This document shows positions 1-8,875 of a stretch of 32,007 nucleotides of DNA, in pieces (within the stretch, counting starts at the first letter, position 1; the number at the start of each line of letters is the position of its first letter). The DNA lies in contig NZ_ARQK01000027.1 in the NCBI RefSeq assembly GCF_000385215.1, forward strand, positions 1 through 32,007. The letters run 5' to 3'. The position numbers were made by a program, and so were the translations under genes. This stretch comes from Thioalkalivibrio thiocyanoxidans ARh2 (GTDB lineage Bacteria; Pseudomonadota; Gammaproteobacteria; Ectothiorhodospirales; Ectothiorhodospiraceae). Under the pieces are notes generated by a model. The model had not been told where the DNA came from and did not search any database. It worked only from the letters and a program-made list of their open reading frames with translations.

Positions 1-214
1 GGATGCGATCGGGTTACCCCGAGTCCGGTGCGGTCCATGGTAGCGATCCGTGAACCGCAAGACACAAGGATGTGATGAGCGCAGCGAATCGCATCGGGGG
101 TTCGCTCGGCGCAGGGGATGGTGCGTTTCGCGGCGCTCAACAGCACCCTACGAGTGTCGCACTCGATCCCGCGACGCGCTGGCGCGTGCGTGCGTGCGTG
201 AAGAAACAGGGAAA
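1..214. other. Non-coding stretch downstream of tRNA-Ser
   Basis: I see no convincing gene here. Short open frames exist, but they lack family resemblance and a ribosome binding site. A small GCGT tandem repeat (about four units) lies around 183-200, just beyond the 3' end of the tRNA. A GC-rich inverted repeat around 173-187 could help end tRNA transcription, but it has no T tract. Confidence 0.4.
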
Positions 215-304
215 TGGCGGAGGGGGTGGGATTTGAACCCACGAGGGACGTGAATCCCTGCCGGTTTTCAAGACCGGTGCATTCAACCACTCTGCCACCC
301 CTCC
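215..304 (-). tRNA. tRNA-Ser (anticodon UGA)
   Basis: Read on the minus strand, this 90-base sequence folds as a class II tRNA. The acceptor stem GGAGGGG pairs with CCCCTCC, followed by discriminator G and an encoded CCA. The anticodon stem CCGGT/ACCGG encloses the loop CTTGAAA, giving anticodon TGA, which reads UCA-type serine codons. The long variable arm (GGGA...TCCC) is typical of tRNA-Ser. The T arm contains GTGGGTTCAAATCCCAC. It lies about 60 bases downstream of malQ on the same strand and probably has its own promoter. No integrase or duplicated tRNA end was seen, so there is no evidence that it serves as an attachment site. Confidence 0.97.
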
Positions 305-314
305 GGTGGCCGGC

Positions 315-343
315 ATTCTCCGGGATGCGGGGCAGGCTGACAA
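315..343 (-). promoter_or_regulatory. Putative sigma-70 promoter of tRNA-Ser
   Basis: On the minus strand a -35-like TTGTCA (338-343) and a -10-like GAGAAT (315-320) are separated by 17 bases. Initiation would fall a few bases before the mature tRNA 5' end at 304, as expected for a tRNA promoter. The -10 match is only partial. Confidence 0.45.
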
Positions 344-364
344 TGGGCCGGCCCATTCCGTCCT

Positions 365-1834
365 TCACAAACGCTGGGCCTCCTCGGCGAGCCGTCGCAG
401 TTCTGCTGCCCGGTCATCGGGCACCTGCCGCCACGAAAAGCGCCACAGCCAGTTCCCATTTTCCATGGTGCCGGGGCGGTTCATGCGGGCCCGCGTGTCC
501 AGGGCCAGTGCGTCCTGCATGGGCAGGATCGCCAGCTGGGCCACCGAGCGATAAGCGGCGCGGATCATCGGCCACGGCATTTCCTCGGCCGCACCCTCGT
601 TCAGCGTATTGACGACATGCTCCTGCATTTCCGGCGTGAGCGAGTGAAACCAGCCAAGGGTGGTGTCGTTGTCATGTGTGCCGGTGTAGACGGCACTGGC
701 TTCGTCATGGTTGGCCGGAAGGTACGGGTTGTCCTCGCCGCCCTCGAAGGCGAACTGCAGGATGCGCATGCCCGGCAGGTCGAAATGGTCACGCAGCGCC
801 GTGACTTCGGGCGTGATCACGCCGAGGTCCTCGGCCAGCAGCGGTAGCGTGCCCAGCTCGTCCTGCAGATGCCGGAAGAACGGCTCGCCCGGGCCCGGCA
901 CCCAGCGGCCGTTGGTCGCGTCGGGCTCCTCGGCCGGGATCCCCCAGCTCGCCTCGAACCCGCGGAAATGGTCGATGCGTACTGCGTCCGCCGTCTCCAG
1001 CGCCCAGCGCATGCGCTCGATCCACCAGCGGTAACCGGTGGCCTCCAGCCGGTCCCAGCGATACTGGGGATTGCCCCAGCGTTGCCCGGTCGCGGAGAAG
1101 TAGTCGGGGGGCACGCCCGCGACGGTTAGCGGATGCCCGGTCTCGTCCAGGTCGAACAGGTCGCGATGCGCCCAGACATCGGCCGAGTCGTGCGCCACGA
1201 AGATCGGCATGTCACCCAGGATCAGAATATCCAGATCCTTCGCCTGGCGGCGCAGGTCGTGCCACTGGTCGAAAAACACGAACTGGGCAAAGCGCACCCG
1301 TTCCAGCTCGTCCTGCGCCTCGGCATCGAGCCGTTCCAGTGCGTCCGGGTCGCGATCACGCAGATCCGGCGACCACTCCCACCAGGGCCGTCCTTCCTCC
1401 CGTGCCCGGATCACCACGAAGCGGGCATAGTCATCCAGCCAGACGGAGCCCTGCTCCTGACAGAATCGTTGATAGGCCTCCCGCCAGACCGCGGGCGTGT
1501 CATGCAACCGGGCATGCGCCCGCGCCAGCATCGCCGCCCCGGTGCCGCTGTCCGCCGAGAGTCCCACACGCTCGGCCAGCAGCCGGGGATCGATCAGGCG
1601 CGTATCGCCGGCAAAGGCAGAGATGCTCGCGTAGGGCGAGCCATCATCATGCGGCGGGTGCAACGGCAATATCTGCCAGAGAGTGAAGCCCGCCCGACGC
1701 GCCCAGTCGAGGAAGGCGTAGGCTTCGCCCCCCAGGGTCCCGACCGGCTCGGAGCCGGGCAACGAGGTAGGATGCAGCAGCACCCCCGCTCGTCGCCTCT
1801 GCATCAGGGGGTTGGCGTGTTTCTCGCCAACCAT
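365..1834 (-). CDS. malQ: 4-alpha-glucanotransferase (amylomaltase, GH77)
   Basis: This 489-residue protein is a normal-length GH77 enzyme that transfers alpha-1,4-glucan segments between maltooligosaccharides in the cytoplasm. The start HPTSLPG and the substrate-loop region around residues 240-260 (PPDYFSATGQRWGNP) are hallmarks of the family. The three catalytic acids are visible: the nucleophile Asp288 in VRIDHFRG, the acid/base Glu335 in LLAEDLG, and the stabilising Asp388 in GTHDND. Its start codon overlaps the stop of the upstream GH57 gene by one base (TGATG), so translation is probably coupled. Its position last in a glgC-GH57-malQ operon points to a role in glycogen breakdown or remodelling rather than maltose uptake, as no transporter is nearby. 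Confidence 0.96.
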   Translation of the reverse strand: MVGEKHANPLMQRRRAGVLLHPTSLPGSEPVGTLGGEAYAFLDWARRAGFTLWQILPLHPPHDDGSPYASISAFAGDTRLIDPRLLAERVGLSADSGTGAAMLARAHARLHDTPAVWREAYQRFCQEQGSVWLDDYARFVVIRAREEGRPWWEWSPDLRDRDPDALERLDAEAQDELERVRFAQFVFFDQWHDLRRQAKDLDILILGDMPIFVAHDSADVWAHRDLFDLDETGHPLTVAGVPPDYFSATGQRWGNPQYRWDRLEATGYRWWIERMRWALETADAVRIDHFRGFEASWGIPAEEPDATNGRWVPGPGEPFFRHLQDELGTLPLLAEDLGVITPEVTALRDHFDLPGMRILQFAFEGGEDNPYLPANHDEASAVYTGTHDNDTTLGWFHSLTPEMQEHVVNTLNEGAAEEMPWPMIRAAYRSVAQLAILPMQDALALDTRARMNRPGTMENGNWLWRFSWRQVPDDRAAELRRLAEEAQRL

Positions 1835-3576
1835 CAGCCCGTCTGGCCCATGCGCATCGTGCCACCGGCAGCCGGATCGCCACTGCCAACGGACAGCACC
1901 TCTCCAAGGGACTCGGGAACGTTGAGATTGGCAAGCTGATAAAGCCGCGCCAAGTGCCGGCGATAAAGCTGCTCGAAGTCACTGACCGAACCGGCGGGAT
2001 TGTACTCCCCGAACCACCAGCACCAGTCCGAGCCTTCGCAGATGGCCAGCTGCTCGCGCAATTCCGGCGTGTCCAGCGAGGGGTCCTCGTCCACCGCCTG
2101 GTCAACGGCCTCGCGGGCCTCGATCAGACTGTCCCACCCCCGGTTCTTGTCCGGATCGCCGATCCAGGTGGAGAACGTGCCGTATACCCAACTACCGGCG
2201 ACCAGCTCTGGCAACTCGCCCCGGTCGCGCCCCTTTCCACTGCGCCGGCAGATATCGTAAAAGGTACAGAGATTCAGGCCGGTGTGATTCGCGAGACGCT
2301 CGTACAGCGCGCTCAGGAAATAGTAGCCGTTCTCCGGGTAGTACTCCCAGGCGTTCTCGCCATCCAGGACCACCGAAACCACCCCACCCTTCGGCGATAC
2401 GGCGGCGATGTTCTCCAGGTGATGGATGAAATCACCTACCGCGTCATCCGCATGCCACTCCGCATACTGGAAGCCGATGGCATCGGACAGCCCGTCATCG
2501 CGGAAGAACAGCTCGATCTTGCTTCCTTTGAGCTGATAGGGCCGGTGCAGCCAGCCCTCCTCCTCGGCCGACCCCGTATTGGACTCGGCCGTTTCGCCCG
2601 CGGCCGCCAGGCTGTTGGCGAGCACGGTCTGGCCACTGGCCGTCCAGCACAGCTTGTACTCATCCAGCAAGCGGATAGTGGCCTCGCTCAGGCTCCCTTC
2701 GGACGGCCAGCACCCGCGCGGGCGAAAGCCGAAATGCTTCTCGAACACCTCCAGGCCGCGCTCGATATGCCAGCGCACGCGGGCCTCGCCGTCGGGATAG
2801 GCAGGGGCTGCGGGCAGCTCCATCTCCGGCATGGCCTCGCGGGCAGAGGCCAGATCGATCATCAGCGGCATGATCGGGTGCGCATACGGGCTGAACGCGA
2901 GCTCCACCCGGCCGCTGTCCGCCAGCTCGCGATAGCGCGGCAGGATGCCCTTCACCTCGTCGCGGATGAGGGTCAGCAGACGCTGGCGCATGCCGGGCGC
3001 AAAGTTGGTGTCGGTCTTCAGCCAGCCCTGCACCTCGGGGTAGGCGCGCCGGATCGTCTCGCCCAGCCACGCCAGGTGGTAGCAGGTCGCCAGATCCTGG
3101 AAGAAGCGCGCGTCCAGATGCCCCAGAAGCAGCGGTTCCTCCAGCGCCTTGCGGGCGATATCGGCGAGGCGCTGGAACAGCGGAAACGGCTCGATCATGC
3201 GCGGGGCATGCGCCCGCAGGCACACCCGCAGAATCTCCTGGCGCTGCGCCGGATCCGTCGGCACCACATCCATGTGCAGCAGATCCAGCACCGGATCGCC
3301 CACCGGCCGGTGCTCGCGCACGCAGGCATCAAGGCGCTCGCCATAGTCCGCCAGCTGCTCCAGCAGGATCGGTGCAAAGTTGACCACCGCGCGCGCCTTC
3401 GGGCAGGCCTCCAGGTGGGCGGCCATGTCCGTGTAGTCCTTCAGGGCATGGAGGTACGTCCAGGGCAGGGCGTATTCACCGGCCCCGCTCTCGAAATACT
3501 GCGGCTGGTGCATGTGCCAGCACAGCACCACATCGAGCTTGGGTGGGGTAGGCACCAGAGCGGTTCTAGCGCACAT
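1834..3576 (-). CDS. Glycoside hydrolase family 57 protein (alpha-amylase/glucanotransferase-like)
   Basis: A 580-residue cytoplasmic protein of family GH57, a retaining family acting on alpha-glucans. The conserved regions appear in order: HMHQP (residues 21-25), [11 protein letters not shown] (about 228-238), [10 protein letters not shown] (about 289-297) with Glu293 as candidate nucleophile, and [12 protein letters not shown] (about 402-413) with Asp405 as candidate acid/base. The C-terminal half ([25 protein letters not shown]) resembles the amylase-like GH57 subgroup found beside glycogen genes. The ATG start overlaps the 3' end of glgC by 11 bases; a GTG eight codons downstream is an alternative. 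Whether it is an amylase, 4-alpha-glucanotransferase or maltose-forming enzyme cannot be decided from sequence. It overlaps malQ by one base, so the three genes are one transcript. Confidence 0.9.
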   Translation of the reverse strand: MCARTALVPTPPKLDVVLCWHMHQPQYFESGAGEYALPWTYLHALKDYTDMAAHLEACPKARAVVNFAPILLEQLADYGERLDACVREHRPVGDPVLDLLHMDVVPTDPAQRQEILRVCLRAHAPRMIEPFPLFQRLADIARKALEEPLLLGHLDARFFQDLATCYHLAWLGETIRRAYPEVQGWLKTDTNFAPGMRQRLLTLIRDEVKGILPRYRELADSGRVELAFSPYAHPIMPLMIDLASAREAMPEMELPAAPAYPDGEARVRWHIERGLEVFEKHFGFRPRGCWPSEGSLSEATIRLLDEYKLCWTASGQTVLANSLAAAGETAESNTGSAEEEGWLHRPYQLKGSKIELFFRDDGLSDAIGFQYAEWHADDAVGDFIHHLENIAAVSPKGGVVSVVLDGENAWEYYPENGYYFLSALYERLANHTGLNLCTFYDICRRSGKGRDRGELPELVAGSWVYGTFSTWIGDPDKNRGWDSLIEAREAVDQAVDEDPSLDTPELREQLAICEGSDWCWWFGEYNPAGSVSDFEQLYRRHLARLYQLANLNVPESLGEVLSVGSGDPAAGGTMRMGQTG

Positions 3577-4831
3577 GGTGTGTGGCCTGCCCGAGCATCT
3601 CGGGCGTTATCACCCGCACGCCTTCGGGCGAGATGTAATAGTCACGGGCGTCTGCCTCGTCATCCACGCCGATCTGGGTCCCGTCCGGTATCTTGCAGCC
3701 CTTGTCGATCACCGCCTTCTGGATCACGCAGTCCTCACCCACCGTCACGCTGGGCAGGATCACCGAGTCCTCCATCGTCGATCCGGCATTCACCTGCACG
3801 TTGGAGAACAACAGCGAGTGGCGGATCGTACTGCCCGAGATGATGCATCCGCCCGAGACCATGGAGTCGATCGCCATGCCGCGCCGGTCGTCGTCGTCAA
3901 ACACGAACTTGGCCGGCGGCAGCTGCTCCTGGTAGGTCCAGATCGGCCAGTCGGAGTCGTACAGGTTCAGCTCCGGCGTCACGCCGATCAGCTCGAGGTT
4001 CGCCTGCCAGTAGGAGTCGATCGTCCCCACATCGCGCCAGTAGCCCTGGCGCACGCCCTGTTCGTCGCGGAACGGATAGGCCATCACCTGATAGCGCTCG
4101 ATGATGCCGGGGATGATGTCCTTGCCGAAGTCATGTGTGGAGAACGTGTCGTCCGCATCCTTGATCAGCTGCTCGAACAGGAAATCCCTGTTGACCACAT
4201 AGATCCCCATCGAGGCCAGCGAGTGCGTGCTCTTGCCCGGGATGCTCGGAGGGTCCTCCGGCTTCTCCGCAAACGAGGTGATGCGGCCGGCGGCATCCAC
4301 CCCCATCACCCCGAACGCCTTCGCCCGGTCGCGCTCCACCTCCAGGCAACCGACCGTCATGTCCGCGCCGCTCTCCACGTGGAAGGCGATCATCTGCCCG
4401 TAGTCCATCTTGTAGATATGGTCGCCGGCCAGGATCAGCACATACCGCGGCTCGTGCTGCCGGATGATGTCGATGTTCTGATAGACCGCGTCCGCCGTCC
4501 CCTGGTACCAGGATGTCTCGATGCGCTGCTGCGCCGGCAGCAGCTCGATGAACTCGCCGAACTCCCCGCGCAGGAAGCTCCAGCCGCGCTGGATATGCTG
4601 GATCAGCGAATGCGCCTTGTACTGCGTCAGCACTGCGACCTGACGGATGCCCGAGTTGATACAGTTGGACAAGGGGAAGTCGATGATGCGGAATTTGCCG
4701 CCAAACGGCACGGCCGGCTTGGCCCGCCAGAGCGTCAGCTGCTTCAGCCGCGAACCCCGCCCACCGGCAAGGATCAGGGCCAGAGTCTCGCGAGTCAGAC
4801 GGCTAACAAAACGTTGCGGTTGCGGATTCAT
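3566..4831 (-). CDS. glgC: Glucose-1-phosphate adenylyltransferase (ADP-glucose pyrophosphorylase)
   Basis: This 421-residue enzyme makes ADP-glucose from ATP and glucose-1-phosphate, the committed step of bacterial glycogen synthesis. The N-terminal nucleotidyltransferase domain carries [15 protein letters not shown] and the [16 protein letters not shown] block. [22 protein letters not shown] and the sugar-phosphate loop FAEKPEDP follow, and a left-handed beta-helix-like C-terminus (about 300-410) contains [14 protein letters not shown] and [13 protein letters not shown]. The length matches GlgC. The ATG is preceded by AAGGA at suitable spacing. It is the first gene of the minus-strand glycogen operon, with glgB divergent 68 bases away. 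Confidence 0.97.
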   Translation of the reverse strand: MNPQPQRFVSRLTRETLALILAGGRGSRLKQLTLWRAKPAVPFGGKFRIIDFPLSNCINSGIRQVAVLTQYKAHSLIQHIQRGWSFLRGEFGEFIELLPAQQRIETSWYQGTADAVYQNIDIIRQHEPRYVLILAGDHIYKMDYGQMIAFHVESGADMTVGCLEVERDRAKAFGVMGVDAAGRITSFAEKPEDPPSIPGKSTHSLASMGIYVVNRDFLFEQLIKDADDTFSTHDFGKDIIPGIIERYQVMAYPFRDEQGVRQGYWRDVGTIDSYWQANLELIGVTPELNLYDSDWPIWTYQEQLPPAKFVFDDDDRRGMAIDSMVSGGCIISGSTIRHSLLFSNVQVNAGSTMEDSVILPSVTVGEDCVIQKAVIDKGCKIPDGTQIGVDDEADARDYYISPEGVRVITPEMLGQATHHVR

Positions 4832-4899
4832 GCACCCATCCTTGCGTTAAAGACCAATCGGGGCCGTGGGCCCAACCCAACACAGAGTGTGATTCGAGT
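4832..4899. promoter_or_regulatory. Divergent promoter region between glgC and glgB
   Basis: This 68-base interval separates two divergent glycogen genes and must hold at least one promoter for each direction, or allow leaderless or overlapping promoters. A small perfect inverted repeat (GGGCC-GTG-GGCCC, 4861-4873) sits near its centre and could be a regulator site. I could not assign clear -35/-10 boxes. Confidence 0.4.
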
Positions 4900-7110
4900 A
4901 TGACAACAGCATCCAGCAAATGCATCACACCCGTCGCCGATACCCTGGCGCGTTTGCCGGAGGCCCGCCTCCATGATCCGCACAGCGTCCTGGGGCTCCA
5001 TGCGCTGGATCAAGAGACTGCCTGCTACCGTGCCTGGCTGCCGCATGCGAGTGAGGTCTGGATCACACTTTCAGAAGGGCCCAACCTGCCGCTCGTCGCG
5101 AGTACCAGAATCCCCGGACTCTTCACCTGGCAGGGCCAGGGCGATGCCCTCCCCGCACACCCGGAGCTCCACTGGACCCCCGAGGGCGGCACGGACACCT
5201 TACGCACCATCGACCCCTGGAGCTTCGCCCCGGACATCCCCGGGTTCGACCGCCACCTGTTTTCCGAAGGCCGCCACTGGCACGCCCACCGGATACTCGG
5301 CGCCCACCCGCAGACCCGCGATGGTATCGACGGTGTGCGCTTCGCCGTCTGGGCGCCGAACGCCGAACGCGCCTCGGTCGTCGGCGACTTCAACCGCTGG
5401 GACGGCCGCTGCCACCCGATGACCGTGCACCCGGGCAGCGGGATCTGGGAGCTTTTCATTCCCGGGTTGGACCACGACACGCTCTACAAATTCGAGATCC
5501 GCAACCGCGACCACGGCACCATCCACGTCCGCACCGACCCCTACGCCCGCGCCTACCAGCTGCGCCCGGACACAGCCGCCCGCATCCAGCCGCAAAGCGA
5601 CTACACCTGGGGCGACGAGGACTGGCTGCACAACCGTGACCCCGAGGGCTGGAAACACCGCCCGATGAGCATCTACGAGGTGCACCTGGGCTCCTGGCAG
5701 CGCAGCCCCGAGGGCCAGTGGCCCAACTACCGCGAGCTGGCCGAACGCCTCGTGCCCTATGCCCGCGACATGGGCTTCACCCATCTCGAGCTGCTGCCGA
5801 TCACCGAACACCCGTTCGACGGCTCCTGGGGCTATCAGAGCACCGGCTTTTTTGCCCCCACCTCCCGCTTTGGCGACCCGGACGACTTTCGCTACTTCGT
5901 CGACCAGGCCCACCAGGCCGGGCTCGGCGTTCTGCTCGACTGGGTCCCCGGCCACTTCCCGCGCGACGAGTTCGCGCTCGCCCGGTTCGACGGCACCGCG
6001 CTGTACGAACACGAAGACCCGCGCATCGGCGAACACCGCGGCTGGGGCACGCTGATCTTCAACTACTCCCGGCCCGAGGTGCGCAACTTCCTGCTCTCCA
6101 GCGCGCTGTGCTGGGTCGAGGACTTCCACATCGACGGCCTGCGCGTCGACGCCGTCGCCTCCATGCTCTACCGCGACTATGACCGCGAACCGCACGACTG
6201 GCTGCCCAACATCCACGGCGGCAACGAAAACCTGGAGGCGATCGACTTTCTGCGTCACCTGAACGAGACCGTGCAGACCACACACCCGGGCGTGGTGATG
6301 ATCGCCGAGGAATCCACCGCCTGGCCCGGCGTCAGCCGCCCGCCGTCCATGGGCGGGCTCGGCTTCACCATGAAATGGAACATGGGCTGGATGCACGACA
6401 CCCTGACCTACTTCGGCATGGACCCGATCTACCGCCACTACCACCACAACCAGCTCACCTTCGGCCAGATCTACGCCTACAGCGAGAACTTCGTCCTGCC
6501 CTTCTCCCACGACGAAGTCGTGCACGGCAAACGCAGCCTGCGCGGCCGCATGCCCGGCAACGAATGGGAGCAACACGCCAACCTGCGCCTGCTCTATGCC
6601 TGGCAGTGGCTCTACCCCGGCAAGAAGCTCCTGTTCATGGGCCAGGAATTCGGCCAGGGCCCCGAGTGGTCCGAGGACCGCGAACTGGACTGGTACGTCC
6701 TGCAATACCCGCTGCACCAGGGCCTGCAGCAGCTCGTGCGCGACCTCAACCGCGTCTACCGCGACCACGCCGCCCTGCACGGCCGCGAATTCGAGCCCGA
6801 CGGCTTCTCCTGGCTGGACTGCAACGACGCCTCGCACTCCACCCTCAGCTTCCTGCGCCGCGACAACCACGGCCGGGAATGCGTCGTCGTGCTCAACCTC
6901 ACCCCCATCGAACGCGGCGCCCACCCGGTGCCCGCCCCGCGCCCCGGCCCGTGGCGCGTCGTCCTCAACACCGACGCCCAGGCCTACGGCGGCGACTCCC
7001 GCGGCCCCGCCCACGCCCACGCCGAACCCATCGAGCGCAACGGCCACCCCGCCACCCTCTACCTCCACCTGCCGCCCCTGACCGCCCTCCTCCTGGAGCC
7101 CGCCGATTGA
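4900..7110 (+). CDS. glgB: 1,4-alpha-glucan branching enzyme (GH13)
   Basis: A 736-residue GlgB of normal two-module length that introduces alpha-1,6 branches into glycogen. An N-terminal module (about 20-115) is followed by a CBM48 domain (about 140-225, with [23 protein letters not shown]) and the GH13 barrel. The catalytic residues are visible: nucleophile Asp417 in [13 protein letters not shown], acid/base Glu470 in VMIAEEST, and Asp538 in [14 protein letters not shown]-terminal beta domain follows (about 630-735). The signature EVHLGSWQR and the block [13 protein letters not shown] are GlgB-typical. It is divergent from glgC. Strong GC-biased third positions create long spurious antisense frames across the gene. 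Confidence 0.98.
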   Translation: MTTASSKCITPVADTLARLPEARLHDPHSVLGLHALDQETACYRAWLPHASEVWITLSEGPNLPLVASTRIPGLFTWQGQGDALPAHPELHWTPEGGTDTLRTIDPWSFAPDIPGFDRHLFSEGRHWHAHRILGAHPQTRDGIDGVRFAVWAPNAERASVVGDFNRWDGRCHPMTVHPGSGIWELFIPGLDHDTLYKFEIRNRDHGTIHVRTDPYARAYQLRPDTAARIQPQSDYTWGDEDWLHNRDPEGWKHRPMSIYEVHLGSWQRSPEGQWPNYRELAERLVPYARDMGFTHLELLPITEHPFDGSWGYQSTGFFAPTSRFGDPDDFRYFVDQAHQAGLGVLLDWVPGHFPRDEFALARFDGTALYEHEDPRIGEHRGWGTLIFNYSRPEVRNFLLSSALCWVEDFHIDGLRVDAVASMLYRDYDREPHDWLPNIHGGNENLEAIDFLRHLNETVQTTHPGVVMIAEESTAWPGVSRPPSMGGLGFTMKWNMGWMHDTLTYFGMDPIYRHYHHNQLTFGQIYAYSENFVLPFSHDEVVHGKRSLRGRMPGNEWEQHANLRLLYAWQWLYPGKKLLFMGQEFGQGPEWSEDRELDWYVLQYPLHQGLQQLVRDLNRVYRDHAALHGREFEPDGFSWLDCNDASHSTLSFLRRDNHGRECVVVLNLTPIERGAHPVPAPRPGPWRVVLNTDAQAYGGDSRGPAHAHAEPIERNGHPATLYLHLPPLTALLLEPAD

Positions 7111-7137
7111 TCACGCACGACTACCAGACAGCCCCAA

Positions 7138-7205
7138 ATCGGCCAGAGGGCTGGCCTCCTACAGGAGGTGTCGGCTCGTTGTAGGAGCGCAGCCCCCTGC
7201 GCGAT
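7138..7205. repeat. REP-like palindromic repeats, two copies (inverted then direct)
   Basis: The first copy (7138-7163) is in reverse orientation: ATCGGCCAGAGGGCTGGCC then TCCTACA. The second (7180-7205) is in forward orientation, with TGTAGGA followed by a hairpin GCGCAG-CCCC-CTGCGC and GAT. They lie directly downstream of glgB and could form an mRNA 3' hairpin. The conserved flanks with a variable but compensated stem are the mark of REP elements. Confidence 0.9.
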
Positions 7206-7268
7206 GCGGCGCCGGACATAACCCCATCGGCTAAAACGCTACCCACCTACATGGCGCCGCCCCGCCCC

Positions 7269-7294
7269 TGTAGGAGCCGAGCCCCCTCGGCGAT
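7269..7294 (+). repeat. REP-like palindromic repeat, CCGAG-stem variant
   Basis: Forward copy: TGTAGGAG, stem CCGAG-CCCC-CTCGG, then CGAT. It has the same stem variant as the copy at 31982-32007. It lies between glgB and the convergent endonuclease-like gene. Confidence 0.88.
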
Positions 7295-7326
7295 ACCCAC
7301 GCCCGACCACCCCCAAACCCGCCCAA

Positions 7327-7361
7327 CAAAAAAGGGCCCATCCCAGCAGGACAGGCCCTCT
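7327..7361 (-). terminator. Rho-independent terminator of the endonuclease-like gene
   Basis: On the minus strand, AGGGCC and GGCCCT form a GC-rich stem closing a loop that includes a second short pairing (TCC/GGA). The stem is followed at once by TTTTTT. It lies about 30 bases past the stop codon of the 7390-7821 gene. Confidence 0.8.
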
Positions 7362-7389
7362 TCACACTCGACACAGAACACGCGAATCG

Positions 7390-7821
7390 CTAGCTACGCC
7401 CCTCGACCAGCGCCTGCGTCTCGCCATCCAGCGCACCCCAGTGGCTGCGCAGCCGCTCCGCCAGATCCGCCGGCTCCAGCAGGATCACCGGCATCGCCAG
7501 CTCCGCCGCCTGCTCGCGCGCCTCCGGGGCAAACCCGGCCAGGCTCACATACATCCCGCGATCGCTACCCTCGCGCCCCGCGGCAAAGGCCTCCAGCTCC
7601 GTCGGCTCCACCTCGCTGTCACGATCACGCGCCACCCCCACAATCAGACGCGGCGCATCGTCGCCACCCCGCGCCGGGGCCACCACATACTCCTGCCACA
7701 CATCGCGACCATCCGCCGGCGCATCCACCAGCACATACCCCATCCCGCGCAACAAGCCTTCGACCACGCGCCCAATACTCGCGGTCCCCAACCCCGCCAG
7801 CCGGTCGGCCCACTCGTCCAT
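7390..7821 (-). CDS. Restriction endonuclease-like (Mrr-type fold) domain protein
   Basis: A 143-residue soluble protein resembling the Mrr_cat/PD-(D/E)XK endonuclease-like family. The N-terminal helix VVEGLLRGMGYVLVDAP leads to GRD, the family's G-x-D position. The C-terminal pattern YVSLAGFAPEAREQAAELAMPVILLEPADLAERL matches the family's closing helix-strand-helix (GF...A...A.....LLD...L). The usual Q-x-K after the core strand is replaced by VGVARDRD, so catalysis is doubtful. I chose the ATG at 7819-7821 because GGGAGG lies five bases upstream; a GTG one codon earlier is too close to it. It stands alone, with its own terminator, among REP elements. No methyltransferase or partner is adjacent. 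Confidence 0.6.
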   Translation of the reverse strand: MDEWADRLAGLGTASIGRVVEGLLRGMGYVLVDAPADGRDVWQEYVVAPARGGDDAPRLIVGVARDRDSEVEPTELEAFAAGREGSDRGMYVSLAGFAPEAREQAAELAMPVILLEPADLAERLRSHWGALDGETQALVEGRS

Positions 7822-7891
7822 CACAACCTCCCCGGTTCACAATTCCCCGCACGCTAATCCAAACCCCATCACAAAACCACCCACCCATCCC

Positions 7892-7966
7892 CGTAGGAGA
7901 CCAGCCCCCTGGCCGATGGGGCATTGAACTGGCGTGGGTGATCGGCCAGAGGGCTGGCCTCCTACA
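7892..7966. repeat. REPIN: two REP copies in inverted arrangement
   Basis: A forward copy (7892-7916: GTAGGAGACCAGCCCCCTGG then CCGAT) and a reverse copy (7941-7966: ATCGGCCAGAGGGCTGG then CCTCCTACA) are separated by about 24 bases ending in GGCGTGGGTG. The reverse complement of that spacer end (CACCCACGCC) recurs in the pairs at 8598 and 9542. The pair can therefore fold into one long hairpin, the typical REPIN layout. Confidence 0.88.
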
Positions 7967-8071
7967 CCGAACACCCGGCTGTAGAGGCACGGCACGACGC
8001 GGCCCGTGCGCGATACGCCTTTCATTCGGAAGGAAACGACAGAAACCGAAATTCACACCAAGCCCAATGCG

Positions 8072-8341
8072 CTACTGTCGGTAAACACTGTTCCGGTGTG
8101 CTACCCGGACGACGAGTATCCGCAGCGCTTCGTCCTCGATGGTGGCCAGCACGCGGTAGGGCCCCACTCGATACCGCCAATACTCGCCCAACTCCCCAGA
8201 AGGCGGTTTACCGAACCGGCGAGGATCGTCCGCAGGCGCCAGCCGCTCGGCCAGATACTTCAGAATGCGGTTTACTGCCTGCTTATCGAGCGCTCGCAGG
8301 TCCTTCTCTACGCGTTTGTCGAACTCAATCGTCCAGCTCAA
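8072..8341 (-). CDS. RelE/ParE-family toxin
   Basis: An 89-residue protein with the compact RelE fold. Family features include the opening SWTIEFDKRVEKDLRALDK, the central ERLAPADDPRRFGKPPSGELGEYWRYRVGPYRVLATI and the end LVVRVAHRNSVY. Such toxins cut mRNA on the ribosome (RelE) or poison gyrase (ParE). The basic residues R55 and R61-type positions and the terminal HR...VY favour the RelE side. The start is TTG at 8339-8341, inside the last codons of the antitoxin gene, giving a 17-base overlap. No ATG lies near the conserved N-terminus. Toxin second and overlapping is the usual type II order. Confidence 0.88.
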   Translation of the reverse strand: MSWTIEFDKRVEKDLRALDKQAVNRILKYLAERLAPADDPRRFGKPPSGELGEYWRYRVGPYRVLATIEDEALRILVVRVAHRNSVYRQ

Positions 8342-8549
8342 GTCGACGCTTCATCTCATCCATGGAGACCGTTTCTCCGCTTCCCTTGCGGTGGTCAATC
8401 AGGCGCTGCTCGGCCAAATAAATGTCTTCGAGATCCTCAAGGTGCTGCACGATCGCTTCGCGCGCATAAAAGCTTTTGCTGCGCCCCGTCGCTTTCGCCA
8501 GGGCGGCCAGACGCTTCTCGACATCTTCAGGCAAACGCAAAGCCAACAT
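8325..8549 (-). CDS. RHH-type antitoxin (RelB/CopG-like)
   Basis: A 74-residue antitoxin. Residues 1-45 (MLALRLPEDVEKRLAALAK, then TGRSKSFYAREAIVQHLEDLED) form a ribbon-helix-helix DNA-binding domain. The acidic C-terminal tail (VSMDEMKRRLELDD) is expected to wrap the toxin. I chose the ATG at 8547-8549 because GGAGGAAG precedes it by four to five bases. A longer frame beginning at 8567 would start upstream of that site. It is transcribed ahead of and overlapping the toxin, and a perfect palindrome upstream is a likely autoregulatory operator. Confidence 0.87.
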   Translation of the reverse strand: MLALRLPEDVEKRLAALAKATGRSKSFYAREAIVQHLEDLEDIYLAEQRLIDHRKGSGETVSMDEMKRRLELDD

Positions 8550-8569
8550 GTTTCTTCCTCCAGACAATT

Positions 8570-8585
8570 GCTATACAAGTATAGC
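8570..8585. promoter_or_regulatory. Palindromic operator of the RelE-type TA operon
   Basis: GCTATAC-AA-GTATAGC is a perfect inverted repeat with seven-base arms, lying 21 bases upstream of the antitoxin ATG. Ribbon-helix-helix antitoxins usually bind such palindromes over their own promoter. The same bases contain a TATACT-like -10 element on the minus strand, so binding would block RNA polymerase. Confidence 0.65.
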
Positions 8586-8597
8586 AAACCCCTCCCT

Positions 8598-8720
8598 TGT
8601 AGGAGGCCAGCCCCCTGGCCGATCACCCACGCCAGCCCAACCCCATCCCTGTAGGAGGCCAGCCCTCTGGCCGATGGGGTGTGGGATAGGCCCCATCGGC
8701 CAGAGGGCTGGCCTCCTACA
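8598..8720. repeat. Three REP copies, the last two forming a REPIN
   Basis: Forward copies lie at 8598-8623 and 8650-8675 (TGTAGGAGGCCAGCC, then CCTGGCCGAT or TCTGGCCGAT), and a reverse copy lies at 8695-8720. The stem is GGCCAG/CTGGCC with a CCCC-type loop. The spacer after the first copy (CACCCACGCCAGCCCAACCCC) matches that after the copy at 9542. They fill the gap between the two divergent toxin-antitoxin operons. Confidence 0.9.
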
Positions 8721-8735
8721 CCGAATGCTACACCC

Positions 8736-8760
8736 TGTGGGAGCGGCCTTGGCCGCGAAG
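8736..8760 (+). repeat. REP-like repeat, second subfamily (TGTGGGAGCGG type)
   Basis: TGTGGGA, stem GCGGCC-TT-GGCCGC, then GAAG. It shares the flank logic of the main family but has the TGTGGGAG head and CGAA tail well known from Pseudomonas REP elements. A second member lies at 9629-9653. Confidence 0.8.
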
Positions 8761-8835
8761 CCTCCTAACCACAACCGACGCGCGCAGGCATTTCGCGGCG
8801 AGCCAGCTTCTCGTCGCTTGCCCTGAACCGGATTT

Positions 8836-8858
8836 TGTGTACAGTTTATGTGTACACA
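8836..8858. promoter_or_regulatory. Repeated TGTGTACA motif upstream of the Phd/VapC operon
   Basis: TGTGTACA occurs twice (8836-8843 and 8849-8856), and the second copy extends to the perfect palindrome TGTGTACACA (8849-8858). It ends 17 bases before the antitoxin start. This is the expected place for the operator bound by an autoregulating antitoxin-toxin complex. Function is inferred from position only. Confidence 0.55.
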
Positions 8859-8875
8859 TTGAAATCTGGAGCGAC

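Noticed and set aside
215-304. tRNA-Ser as an integration site for a genomic island
   Set aside because: No integrase gene and no duplicated tRNA 3' end were found in the window.
1954-3843. Long plus-strand frame (629 codons) opposite the GH57 gene
   Set aside because: Composition is low-complexity (His/Arg/Gln/Leu) without motifs, and the opposite strand encodes a complete GH57 protein overlapping glgC in operon fashion.
5200-7068. Long minus-strand frame (622 codons) opposite glgB
   Set aside because: It mirrors glgB codons, is rich in Val/Ala/Gly repeats with no family motif, and glgB on the other strand has all catalytic residues. It is a GC-bias shadow.
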